Origin: Micromonospora sp. C28SCA-DRY-2
Lineage (GTDB): Bacteria > Actinomycetota > Actinomycetes > Mycobacteriales > Micromonosporaceae
Assembly: GCF_030519475.1 (NCBI RefSeq)
Contig: NZ_JAUMKD010000002.1
Location: 739,501-803,500, forward strand
Direction of reading: 5' to 3'
DNA length: 64,000 nucleotides
Of the stretch, positions 17,001-24,900 are shown in pieces (position 1 is the stretch's first letter; each line of letters starts with the position of its first letter). The position numbers and the translations under genes were made by a program. Under the pieces are notes generated by a model. It was not told the origin of the DNA and made no database searches. It worked only from the letters and a program-made list of their open reading frames with translations.

Positions 17001-17518
17001 AGCGCCGGGCGCAGGTCCTCCGGCCAGCCGACCGGGTCGTCGTCCGGCTCCTCGCCGACCACGTCCAGCAGCTCACGGATGATCAGATCCTGTTCCGGGC
17101 CGGTGAGCAGCCGGGGCGACGGCTCGCCCCGCTCGGCCGCGGCCCGGCGGAGCAGGCCGAAGGCGTACGCCGGGAAGGTGCGCACCAGCGGCTCGCGGAG
17201 CACCCGGGGCCCGCCCCGGGCGACCCGGGCCTCGATCCGGTGGCGCAGGTCGGTGGCGCCCCGCCGGCCGAAGGTGAGCACCAGGATGCGTTCCGGATCG
17301 ACGCCCTCGGCCACCCGGGCGGCGACCGCCTCGACCAGGGTGCTGGTCTTGCCGGTGCCGGGGCCGCCGAGCACCAGCATCGGCCCGTCGGTGTGCCCGA
17401 TGACCTCCGCCTGCACCGGGTCGTCGCGCCGCGGCACGAGCTCCTCGGTCGGCCGCCCGGTCGACCCGAGCTCCTCGGTCGGCCGGTCCGGCCGACGCAC
17501 CAACCGGTACGCCTGCAT
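14000..17518 (-). CDS. adnA: AdnA subunit of the AdnAB helicase-nuclease
   Basis: A 1172-residue motor-nuclease partner of AdnB. The motor has Walker A GGPGTGKTS (~51-58), a changed motif II (YVDELADTDPAQ, not DEYQD), VAFADPDSSTYAFRG and LLTAHAAKGLEWD. The nuclease domain has GRVDRLEV, VVVDLKTGK and QLGAYQAAV. A Cys pattern (ALRCS, then CRVCPVRTSC near the C-terminus) fits the Fe-S cluster of AddB-type nucleases. A long Pro/Gly/Asp-rich linker lies around residues 850-930. ATG 17518 (MQAYRLVRRP) is taken because upstream frames are low-complexity; the ribosome site is weak. The altered motif II fits known results that AdnB supplies the main motor. Confidence 0.9.
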   Translation of the reverse strand: MQAYRLVRRPDRPTEELGSTGRPTEELVPRRDDPVQAEVIGHTDGPMLVLGGPGTGKTSTLVEAVAARVAEGVDPERILVLTFGRRGATDLRHRIEARVARGGPRVLREPLVRTFPAYAFGLLRRAAAERGEPSPRLLTGPEQDLIIRELLDVVGEEPDDDPVGWPEDLRPALRTRAFAAQLRDLLMRAAERGVGPVELARLGEKLGRADWPAAARFLREYVAVLALRDVSNRGSIAYDPAELVRAATGMLLDDEELLAAERRRLAHVYVDELADTDPAQLDLLAAVAGGGKPLVAFADPDSSTYAFRGADPAGVTTFPHRFRTASGAPAAQVVLTTSYRAGPRLLSASARLARRLRGPAAHRRLRSLPDAAPGSVEVHTFRSATSEAAWLAHALRAAHLLDGVPWSEMAVLVRSTARQLPSLQRALHAAGVPTVVHGEDLPLHLQPAVAPLLLLLRCALEPERLDEEAAVALLHSPLGGADPLAERRLRQGLRALALAAGDRRPSGELIVEALRDPAELAGIERRWAEPAQTVAGLLAVAREAAARPGATAEEVLWAVWRASGLAELWSSAIGRGAAAPGEGDVARRRRAEAADRDLDAVMVLFDAAARFTDRLPGARTEVFLDHVLGQDLPADTLAPTADRGEAVRLLTAHAAKGLEWDLVAVAGVQEGVWPDLRLRGSLLGSERLVDVLAGRAGGGSVATLVGQTSALLDEERRLFHVAVTRARRRLLVSAVASAAVGGDDHEEQPSRFLYELGPTDPPTGGDPPDGPPPTPDRGGPDDASAPAGDGAGGDPAGPGDSGNGAGHPRPGGVAGAEPDPGRSAGEADEGRPGSLPVSRPPRALTLPALVAELRTAVSDPDLPYARRRAAAAELARLAAAGVSGAHPDDWWGLRPLSDDRPLVDDGEPVRVTPSAMESALRCSLRWLLERHGGSGPASAAQGVGNLVHAAAMLAEDASADRGALLDYVAARFDAIELAARWMAGPERARAEAMVDKLLRWLAANPRRLLAIEHEFAVRLDDPQRPVQLTGRVDRLEVDADGRLVVVDLKTGKSTAVTAADLAEHPQLGAYQAAVEAGAFAEFGDEPGGAALVQLGTGAKDAKEQSQPPAGEGPEAGWATALVRRTADTMAAATFAAVANSKCRVCPVRTSCPVSGQGRQVVEPPTVRPSENP

Positions 17519-17834
17519 CCGCCCATCCCACCACGCCGGTACGACACCCCCTCCCCGACACTCCACCCGTCCCGGCAGCGCGCACCCGTCCGGTGAGCCG
17601 GCGACCAGCGGGCGAGCGGCGACGGCCCCCGCGGCCGCACGTCCGCCGGTTCCCGACGACGCGTCACGGACGGGGTGACCGGCCGCCACGGCCGCCGCCC
17701 CCCCTGCTGCTGGCCCCTTCGCTCGGCACACCCGCCCCCGCTCGGCCCGGACCCCGCGTGCCCGGGCCCGGCGCCGCGTGCCCAGGCCTGGCGCCACGTG
17801 CCCGGGCCCGGCCGGGAATGGCGGGCGTGGTGCG
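17519..17834. other. 316-bp gene-free region between adnA and the LOG gene
   Basis: No convincing gene. It should hold the adnA promoter, but I see no clear -35/-10 pair. Its distinctive content is a 3 x 20-bp tandem palindromic repeat (17755-17814). Confidence 0.6.
17755..17814. repeat. three tandem 20-bp units, each with a 10-bp palindrome
   Basis: Units 17755-17774, 17775-17794 and 17795-17814 share the frame CRCGTGCC-palindrome-C. Units 1 and 3 carry CCGGGCCCGG; unit 2 carries CCAGGCCTGG, where two symmetric changes keep the palindrome. They lie 20 bp after the stop codon of the LOG gene. Confidence 0.7.
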
Positions 17835-18380
17835 TCAGGTGAGCCGGGACTCGATGGCGTCGAGGGCGGCGGGCACGGTGTCGACCACGGTGAGCAGGCC
17901 GAGGCCGGCGGGCTTGAGGAAGGTGGCGTCGGCGAGTGTGGCCAGCCAGTCGAGCAGCGGCCGGTAGAAGCCGTCCGTGTCGACCAGCACCATCGGCTTG
18001 GCGTGCAGGGCCAGGGTGGCGGTGGTCCAGACCTCGAAGAGTTCGTCGAGCGTGCCGAGACCGCCGGGCAGGGTGAGGAAGGCGTCCGACTTCTCGATCA
18101 TGAGGTTCTTCCGGCTGGCCATCGAGTCGGTGACCAGCAGCTCGTCGGAGGACAGGTCGGCGACCTCCAGGTCGACCAGCGCCTGCGGGATGACCCCGAC
18201 GGTAGGGCCGCCGGCCGCCCGCGCGCCGTCGGCCACCGCGCCCATCATGCCGACGCACCCGCCGCCGCTGACCAGGGTGTGCCCCCGCCGGGCGATCTCC
18301 GCGCCGGTCTCGGCCGCGAGATCCAGCCAGCGCCGGTCGAGGGTACGGGAGGACGCGCAGAACACGCAGATCGCGGCCAC
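17835..18380 (-). CDS. LOG-family protein (TIGR00730)
   Basis: A 181-residue Rossmann-fold protein of the LONELY GUY family, which hydrolyses cytokinin riboside monophosphates or other nucleoside 5'-monophosphates to free base and ribose phosphate. The nucleotide-binding motif SGGGCVGMMGAVADGA, SRKNLM (catalytic Arg) and the PGGLGTLDE signature are visible. The GTG start at 18380 is two nt after the stop of a second LOG gene, so the pair is coupled. The true substrate in this organism is unknown. Confidence 0.85.
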   Translation of the reverse strand: MAAICVFCASSRTLDRRWLDLAAETGAEIARRGHTLVSGGGCVGMMGAVADGARAAGGPTVGVIPQALVDLEVADLSSDELLVTDSMASRKNLMIEKSDAFLTLPGGLGTLDELFEVWTTATLALHAKPMVLVDTDGFYRPLLDWLATLADATFLKPAGLGLLTVVDTVPAALDAIESRLT

Positions 18381-18382
18381 GG

Positions 18383-19408
18383 TCAGCCCGCCCCTTCCCC
18401 GTCACCCGCCGGGCGGGCCGGACCGGCCGGCCGCTCGCCCGAGCGGTCGCCACCGGCACCGGTGATCCGGCCGGGGCGCTCGCCGGTGGCCCCGCCGCCG
18501 ACCGGCTCCACCGCTCCGCCCGCCGGCCGACCGCCGGCCGACGGACCACCGGCCGCCCGGTCACCGCTGGTCGCCTCCCCCGCCGCCTGCTGGTCGGCCG
18601 CGGTCCGGGCGACGGCCTCCTCGCGGACCGCCTCCTGCTCCGCGGAGAGGGTGGCCTCGGCCTCCACGATGTGCCGGACCGCCGCGTTGACGTCGTCGGT
18701 CACGCAGATCAGCTCCAGGTCGGTCGGCCCGATCTTGCCGTCGGCGGCCATCGTGTCGCGCAGCCAGTCGAGCAGCCCGCTCCAGTAGTCCGCGCCCATC
18801 AGCACCACCGGAAACCGGGTGACCTTGCCGGTCTGCACCAGGGTCAGCGCCTCGAACAGCTCGTCCATGGTGCCGAAACCGCCGGGCAGCACCACGAACG
18901 CCTGGGCGTACTTGACGAACATGGTCTTGCGGGCGAAGAAGTAGCGGAAGTCGATGGCCAGGTCGACCCAGTCGTTGAGGCCCTGCTCGAACGGCAGCTC
19001 GATGCCGAGCCCGACGGAGAGGCCGCCCGCCTCGCTGGCACCCCGGTTGGCCGCCTCCATCACCCCCGGGCCGCCACCGGTGATCACCGCGTAGCCGGCC
19101 CGGGCCAGGGCGGCGCCCAGCGCCTCGGCCAGCTGGCACTCCGGGCTCTCCGGCCGGCTGCGGGCGGAGCCGAAGACGCTCACCGCCGGGGGCAGGTCGG
19201 CCAGGGTGTCGAAGCCCTCGACGAACTCGGAGAGGATCCGCAGCGCCCGCCAGGCGTCCTTGGTCTTCCAGTCGCTGCGGGCCCGCGAGTCGAGCAGGCG
19301 CTGGTCGGCGGTGCTGGTGGGGATCGCCTGCCGGCGCAGCGTGACCGCGCCCCGGTGCCGCTCCCGCCCGGGTGCGCGGCCGGCCTCCCGCCCGTTGCTC
19401 TGACTCAT
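18383..19408 (-). CDS. LOG-family protein with disordered C-terminal tail
   Basis: A 341-residue protein. Residues ~55-255 form a LOG domain (SVFGSAR, ITGGGPGVMEAANRGA, FFARKTMF, LPGGFGTMDELFEAL); this group corresponds to mycobacterial Rv1205-like proteins. The last ~80 residues are Gly/Pro/Ala/Glu-rich and probably unstructured, which is unusual for the family. It is followed two nt later by another LOG gene. ATG 19408 has no ribosome site but TACGGT is 7 nt upstream, which suggests a leaderless message. dapE and dapD lie close by, as in mycobacteria. Confidence 0.85.
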   Translation of the reverse strand: MSQSNGREAGRAPGRERHRGAVTLRRQAIPTSTADQRLLDSRARSDWKTKDAWRALRILSEFVEGFDTLADLPPAVSVFGSARSRPESPECQLAEALGAALARAGYAVITGGGPGVMEAANRGASEAGGLSVGLGIELPFEQGLNDWVDLAIDFRYFFARKTMFVKYAQAFVVLPGGFGTMDELFEALTLVQTGKVTRFPVVLMGADYWSGLLDWLRDTMAADGKIGPTDLELICVTDDVNAAVRHIVEAEATLSAEQEAVREEAVARTAADQQAAGEATSGDRAAGGPSAGGRPAGGAVEPVGGGATGERPGRITGAGGDRSGERPAGPARPAGDGEGAG

Positions 19409-19415
19409 GGGAGCA

Positions 19416-19421
19416 ACCGTA
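19416..19421 (-). promoter_or_regulatory. -10 box for leaderless LOG gene
   Basis: TACGGT on the minus strand, 7 nt before the ATG at 19408. Confidence 0.45.
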
Positions 19422-19508
19422 GTGGAGTCGTACCGGCCGGGTGCGCGGGGCGACGAGGCCGGAAAAATTCCGCGATCTTGGGCAACTAATTCGCTCGCTC
19501 GTACGTCT

Positions 19509-19530
19509 TACTATTCACATACCGGGTATG
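19509..19530 (+). promoter_or_regulatory. -10 box and 13-bp palindromic operator candidate
   Basis: TACTAT (19509-19514) is followed 3 nt later by the palindrome CATACC-G-GGTATG (19518-19530), which would cover the transcription start. A 15-nt stretch with the same palindrome occurs at the subtilisin promoter (25402-25416), also directly after a YACTAT box. Confidence 0.5.
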
Positions 19531-19562
19531 CCCCGGCGCGCGCCTTCGGGGGAGGAGTCAGC

Positions 19563-19730
19563 GTGATCAGCAACAGCGAGATGATCCGGATCCGCCGGCA
19601 GATGCAGCGGCGGATCCGCGACGTGGTGGCCGAGCGCCGCCGCGCCCGACAGATGGAGCCCGTCGCCGCCGACCCGGCCGGCGACCCCACGGACGTCCGC
19701 GCCACCCCGGACACGTCCCTGCCGCTCTGA
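19563..19730 (+). CDS. 55-residue basic protein of unknown function
   Basis: A short Arg-rich protein that I do not recognise (starts VISNSEMIRIRRQMQRR; a helical basic half of ~30 residues followed by a Pro/Asp-rich tail). GGAGGA lies 6 nt before the GTG start. The promoter region is unusually AT-rich for this genome and carries a palindrome shared with the subtilisin promoter. It is divergent from the LOG genes and convergent with dapE; a very long hairpin closes it. Confidence 0.6.
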   Translation: MISNSEMIRIRRQMQRRIRDVVAERRRARQMEPVAADPAGDPTDVRATPDTSLPL

Positions 19731-19766
19731 CCGCCCACCGGCGCCCACCCGCCGGGGCCCGTTCTC

Positions 19767-19820
19767 GACCAGGAGGTTCGCGTCACCGGGGCAGACCCGG
19801 TCGACGCGAACCTCCTGGTC
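19767..19820. terminator. very long bidirectional hairpin
   Basis: 18-bp perfect outer arms (19767-19784 and 19803-19820) continue into an inner 6-bp stem with one bulged base, giving ~24 bp in total. It lies between the convergent 55-residue gene and dapE. Confidence 0.65.
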
Positions 19821-19833
19821 ACGCGAGGGACAC

Positions 19834-20907
19834 CTACGCGGAGGCCAGCCAGCGGTGCAGGGTGGCCGCGCCGTCGCGGATCTTGCTGATCTCGACGTGC
19901 TCGTCCCGGTGGTGGGCCAGGTTGGGGTCGCCGGGGCCGAAGTTCAGCGCCGGAATGCCCATGGCCGCGAACCGGGCCACGTCGGTCCAGCCCAGCTTCC
20001 CGATCGGCGCGGCGCCGACCGCGGCCAGGAACTCCTGCGCCGGTGGCGCGTCCAGCCCGGGCGGCGCGCCGGCCGCCGCGTCCGTCACCGCCAGGTCGAA
20101 GCCGGCGAAGACCTCCCGCAGGTGCGCCTCGGCGGCCGCCGGGTCGCGGTCCGGGGCGTACCGGTAGTTGATCTCGATCTCGCAGCGGTCGGGGACGACG
20201 TTGCCGGCCACCCCGCCGTTGATCCGCACGGCGTTGAGCCCCTCGCGGTAGTCGCAGCCGTCGATGGTCACCCGGCGCGCCTCGTACGTGGTCAGCCGGC
20301 GCAGCACCTCGCCGGCACCGTGGATGGCGTTCACCCCGTGCCAGGACCGGGCCGCGTGGGCGCGCTCGCCGTGCGTGGTGACGATCGCCCGCATGGTGCC
20401 CTGGCAGCCGGCCTCGACGATGCCGTAGGTCGGTTCCAGCAGCACCGCGAAGTCGGCCACCAGCCACTCCGGATGCGCCGCGCCGACCAGCTCCAGCCCG
20501 TTGTACCTCGACTCGATCTCCTCGGCCTCGTAGAAGAGGTACGTCACGTCGTAGCGGGGGTCGGGCAGGGTCACCGCCAGGTGCAGCGCGAACGCGACGC
20601 CGGACTTCATGTCCGAGGTGCCGCAGCCGTACATCAGGTCGCCCCGCATGGTGGACGGGAAGTTGTTGTTCAGCGGCACGGTGTCCAGGTGCCCGGCGAG
20701 CACCACCCGCTGGCTCCGCCCGAGGTCGGTACGCGCCATCACGGTGTTGCCGTACCGGAAGGTGGTCAGGTGGGCCACCCCCCGCAACACCTCCTCGACG
20801 CAGTCGGCGATCGCCTTCTCGTTCAGGGAGACGGACTCGATGTCGACGAGGGCGCGGGTCAGCGCCACCGGATCGGCGAGGACCTCGGGGGTCAGCGGGT
20901 TCTCCAT
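19834..20907 (-). CDS. dapE: succinyl-diaminopimelate desuccinylase DapE
   Basis: A 357-residue M20-family dizinc hydrolase that turns N-succinyl-LL-diaminopimelate into LL-diaminopimelate (lysine and peptidoglycan synthesis). Metal-site motifs are visible: AGHLDTVPLN, GTSDMKSG, FYEAEEIES and a late HHRDEHV; the length fits the actinobacterial enzyme. ATG 20907 (MENPLTPEVL) is preferred over GTG 20916 because TACCGT lies 7 nt before it, suggesting a leaderless mRNA. It is divergent from dapD, as in mycobacteria. Confidence 0.93.
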   Translation of the reverse strand: MENPLTPEVLADPVALTRALVDIESVSLNEKAIADCVEEVLRGVAHLTTFRYGNTVMARTDLGRSQRVVLAGHLDTVPLNNNFPSTMRGDLMYGCGTSDMKSGVAFALHLAVTLPDPRYDVTYLFYEAEEIESRYNGLELVGAAHPEWLVADFAVLLEPTYGIVEAGCQGTMRAIVTTHGERAHAARSWHGVNAIHGAGEVLRRLTTYEARRVTIDGCDYREGLNAVRINGGVAGNVVPDRCEIEINYRYAPDRDPAAAEAHLREVFAGFDLAVTDAAAGAPPGLDAPPAQEFLAAVGAAPIGKLGWTDVARFAAMGIPALNFGPGDPNLAHHRDEHVEISKIRDGAATLHRWLASA

Positions 20908-20914
20908 GGTTCGC

Positions 20915-20920
20915 ACGGTA
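20915..20920 (-). promoter_or_regulatory. -10 box for leaderless dapE
   Basis: TACCGT on the minus strand, 7 nt before the ATG at 20907. Confidence 0.45.
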
Positions 20921-20932
20921 CCGTCAGTTCAC

Positions 20933-20987
20933 GTGAGCGCGAGGAGTGAGCTTCCGAGCCCCGCAGCCGCGAACGAAAGGTGAATCA
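20933..20987 (+). repeat. single junction-type repeat (55 nt) directly before dapD
   Basis: It starts GTGAGCGCGAGGAGTGAGC and continues with CCCGCAGCCGCGAACGAAAGG, like the units at 6606-6782 and 47465-47657. It ends directly before the GTGA start of dapD and supplies its ribosome site (GAAAGG). No gene ends at its 5' side here, unlike the other copies. Confidence 0.8.
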
Positions 20988-21947
20988 GTGACGTCCGCAG
21001 TTTCCGCCTGGGGCATCGGCCTGGCCACCGTCACCGCCGACGACCAGGTGCTCGACACCTGGTACCCGACCGGCAAGCTGGGTCTCGGCGAGTTGCCGCT
21101 GGTGCCCGGCGAGGACGAGGCCGACGTGCTCGACCTGCCGCCCGGCGCGCTCGGCGAGCGGGCACTGCCCGGTCTGCGTACGGTCGAGGTGACCACCGTG
21201 ATCGGCTCGCTGGACGACCCGATCAAGGACGCCGCCGACGCGTACCTCCGGCTGCACCTGCTCTCCCACCGCCTGGTCCGGCCCAACGAGGTCAACCTGG
21301 ACGGCATCTTCGGCAAGCTGGCCAACGTGGCCTGGACCTCGGCCGGGCCGTGCCCGCCGGAGCGGGTGGACGAGCTGCGGGTGATCGAGCGGGCCGCCGG
21401 CCGCCACCTGGTCGTCCACGGGGTGGACAAGTTCCCCCGGATGACCGACTACGTGGTCCCCTCCGGCGTGCGGATCGCCGACGCCGACCGGGTCCGGCTC
21501 GGCGCCCACCTGGCCTCCGGCACCACCGTGATGCACGAGGGCTTCGTGAACTTCAACGCCGGCACGCTCGGCACCTCCATGGTCGAGGGGCGGATCGTGC
21601 AGGGCGTGCTGGTCGGTGACGGCTCGGACATCGGCGGCGGCGCCTCGATCATGGGCACGCTCTCCGGCGGCGGCACCGAGAAGGTGCGCATCGGCGAGCG
21701 GAGCCTGATCGGCGCCAACGCCGGCGTCGGCATCTCGCTCGGCGACGACTGCGTGGTCGAGGCCGGCTGCTACATCACCGCCGCCTCCAAGATCACCCTG
21801 CCGGACGGCCGGGTGGTCAAGGCCCGCGAACTCTCCGGCGTGGACGGCCTGCTCTTCTGGCGCAACTCGGTCACCGGCGCGCTGGAGGCCCGGCCGCGTA
21901 CCGGCCGGGGCATCGAGCTGAACGCGGCGCTGCACGCCAACGACTGA
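20988..21947 (+). CDS. dapD: tetrahydrodipicolinate N-succinyltransferase DapD
   Basis: A 319-residue left-handed beta-helix acyltransferase that transfers succinyl from succinyl-CoA to tetrahydrodipicolinate; trimeric and cytoplasmic. Hexapeptide repeats run through the C-terminal half (GTTVMHEGFVNFNAG, VGDGSDIGGGASIMG, IGANAGVGISLGDDCVVEAG). It matches the actinobacterial DapD type (~317 residues in mycobacteria) rather than the shorter E. coli type. GTG 20988 follows AAAGG from the repeat element. A perfect 15-bp hairpin ends it. Confidence 0.95.
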   Translation: MTSAVSAWGIGLATVTADDQVLDTWYPTGKLGLGELPLVPGEDEADVLDLPPGALGERALPGLRTVEVTTVIGSLDDPIKDAADAYLRLHLLSHRLVRPNEVNLDGIFGKLANVAWTSAGPCPPERVDELRVIERAAGRHLVVHGVDKFPRMTDYVVPSGVRIADADRVRLGAHLASGTTVMHEGFVNFNAGTLGTSMVEGRIVQGVLVGDGSDIGGGASIMGTLSGGGTEKVRIGERSLIGANAGVGISLGDDCVVEAGCYITAASKITLPDGRVVKARELSGVDGLLFWRNSVTGALEARPRTGRGIELNAALHAND

Positions 21948-21955
21948 CGGCCGCA

Positions 21956-21989
21956 CCTCCGGGTCCGCGGTGCGCCGCGGACCCGGAGG
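21956..21989. terminator. bidirectional terminator hairpin
   Basis: A perfect 15-bp inverted repeat (21956-21970, 21975-21989) with a 4-nt loop, between convergent dapD and the subtilisin gene. Confidence 0.7.
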
Positions 21990-21998
21990 CGGTACGCC

Positions 21999-24900
21999 TC
22001 AGCGCAGCCGGTACGCCTGGATGATCCGGGTGGTCACCGTGTTGCCGGCGGTGTCCCGGGCGGTGGCCCGCAGCGACACGTGACCGGCACCGGCCGGGTG
22101 CCGCACGCCGGCCGTCCAGCCGTCACCGGCCGGCCGGACCCGGGCCCGCTGCCAGGTCGCCCCACCGTCGTAGGAGACCTCGACGGTCAGCGCGGCGACC
22201 CGTCCACCCGGCGCGCCGGGCTGCCGCCGCACCTGGACCGGGATCACGAACTGCCGGCCGGCCGGGGCGGCGTTGCCGGCGTCCAGCCGCGGCGCGAACC
22301 GGATCGCCATCGCCGGCAGCCGGGCGAAGTCGTCGCCGGCCACGTGCCGGGACCGGAACGTCCAGGCGGTGGCCACCTCGGTGCTGAGGTCGGTGAAGCC
22401 GCGCCGGGACAGCGTCTCCAGCCGGTAGGCGGCGGCGCCCGGCGGCACCTCGAACTCGCCGTAGCCCGGCTCGGCGTTCTCCCCGACCAGCACCCCGTCG
22501 CGGTAGAGCGCGGTCCGGGCGGCGTCGGCGACCGACCCGCCGGCGTGCCCCTCGGCGTCGCTGTGCAGCGGCACGTCCAGCACGATCACGTCACCCTGCC
22601 GGGTGACCCCCTGCCCGGGCCAGCGCGGCGCCGGGAAGGACGGGCCGTACGGCGCGCTGTTCCAGCTCTCCCGCAGGTGCCGGCCGGCCCGGTGGGCCCG
22701 CGGCTCGGACGCCAGCGCGGCCCGGGGTTCGAGCCAGCCGTCGTCGGTCCGCACCCCGAACAGCAGCTCCGACGACCAGCGCACGCCTCGGGTGTTGTAG
22801 TGCTCGACCCGCTGCCCCGGCACCGCCGTCGGCAGCACCACCGCCCAGCCGCCGACGTCCGGCTCCAGGTGCGGGTAGACCATCCGTTCCGCGTCCAGCC
22901 CCGGGTAGCCGCCGCGGAACCGCTGGGTGACGGTGGCCAGGTCGCGGGCCCGGTAGTGCCGGTCGAAGCCGGTCGGCATCCGGCCGGGGAACCCCTCGCT
23001 GAGCGCGTAGAGGTACGGGCTGCTGGCCGCCTCGCGGTCGGCCCACTGGCTGCTCACCGTGCCGACGAAGCGCTCGGCCGAGCCGGCCGGGCCGACCTGT
23101 CCGCTGGCCATCCCGGCGAAGTCGAAGCCCAGCAGGCCGAAGCTGTAGGAGCTGCCGTCGGTGGCGGTCCAGTTCGCCCCGACGTCGACCAGCGCCGGGG
23201 TGGCGTCCCGGCGCGGCACGGTGGTGCGCACCGGCTTCGCCCGTCGCAGGTCGACGGTGATCGTGGTGTCCCGGTCGAGCACCAGCTCGGGCCGGGCCAG
23301 CAGGGCCGACTCGGTCACCTGGTCGCCGTCCACCACGAACAGGTAGCTGGACAGGCCGTACCGCCCCTTGGGCACCCGCAGCTCGGCGGTGCCGTCCGGG
23401 TCGTACAGGTCATGGGTGACGAAGCCGTCCAGCCCGGCCAGGGTGGTGCTGTGCTGGCCGGTGGGCGCGCCGTCGCGACCCAGGTGCCGGACGGTGAGGG
23501 TGTAGCTCTCCACCTCCCGGTTCACGGCCAGCGGGGTGATCGCGACGGTGTCGCCGGCGCGGGCGACGATCCGGCCGGTGTAGTGGCCGTCCGGGCCGTC
23601 GGGCCGGGTGTCGGCGGTGACCGTGGCGGTGGCCGTGCCGCCGGCCGGCACGGTGACGCGGTTCGCGCTCAGGGTGAACATGCCGGCCGGCGCGGGCGCG
23701 CCCGCCGGACCGGTGGCCTCGACGGTGAGGTCCAGGGTGAGCTCGCCCGGGCCGGCGTTCCGCCAGGTCACCTCCCGGCTGATCGGGGTGTCATCGGCGT
23801 GCGGCCAGAGCGCCCGGCCGAACGAGACGCTCGCCGGCTCGCTGGTCACCCGCTGGTCGATCGCCCGCGCCACGTCGACCCGGCCGGCGCCCTGCTCGTA
23901 GGCGGTCTGCTCCGGGTGCGGCTTCGCCGCGGCCATCAGGGTCGCCTTGAGCTGACCGGCGGTCCAGTCGCCGTGCCGCTGGGCGAGCAGCGCCGCCGCG
24001 CCCGCGACGTGCGGGGCGGCCATCGAGGTGCCGGAGAGCGAGACGTACCCCTCCCCCGCCGGGTCACCGATCACCCCGTCCGCGGCACGGGCCGCGACGA
24101 TCGCCACGCCCGGCGCGGTGAGGTCCGGCTTGAGGGCGTCGTCACCGACCCGGGGGCCACGGCTGGAGAAGGGGGCGAGTGCGTCGTCCCGGTCGACCGC
24201 GCCGACGGCGAGGGCGGCGTCGGCGGTGCCCGGCGAGCCCACCGGGGCGAACCCGCCGTCGTTGCCGGCGGAGACCACGAAGAGCGCGCCGGTCTGCGCG
24301 GTCAGCGCCTGCACCGCCGCCTCCAGCGGGTCGACCTCTGGGGTGTCACCGCCGGTGAGGCTCATGTTGATCACGTCGGCCCGCTGCTCGACGGCGGCCC
24401 ACTGCATGCCGGCCAGGATCGCCGAGTCGGTGCACCAGTCCGTCTCGCAGACCTTGCCGGAGAGCAGCGTCGCGTCCGGCGCCACGCCCCGGTAGCGTCC
24501 GCCGGAGGCGGCGCCGCCGCCGGCGATGATCGAGGCGACGTGGGTGCCGTGCCCGATCACGTCGCCCGGCTCCGCCTCCTCGGTGAAGTTGCGCGCCTCG
24601 GCCACCCGGCCGGCCAGGTCCGGGTGCCCGGCGTCGACGCCGGTGTCCAGCACGGCGACCCGTACGCCCCGGCCGGTGAAGCCGGCCTGATGGGCGGCCG
24701 GGGCGCCGATCTGCGGGACGCTGTGCTCCAGCGTGATCCGCCGCCGGCCGTCCAGCCAGACCCGGTCGACACCCCCCGCCGTGTCGACCCGGGCGCCGGC
24801 GCCGGTGAGCGCCGCCCAGAGTTCCCCGGTGCGCTGCTTGGCCGCCCGGGCCGCGACCCCGCCGATGGCGGGCAGGTCGCGGGTGACCGTCACGCCGGCG

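Noticed and set aside
14327..17596. Second giant plus-strand frame opposite adnA
   Set aside because: Shadow of adnA; no domain likeness and biased composition.
20946..20987. Longer start of dapD inside the repeat (GTG 20946)
   Set aside because: The added residues are encoded by the repeat element, and GTG 20988 has the ribosome site and the usual DapD N-terminus.
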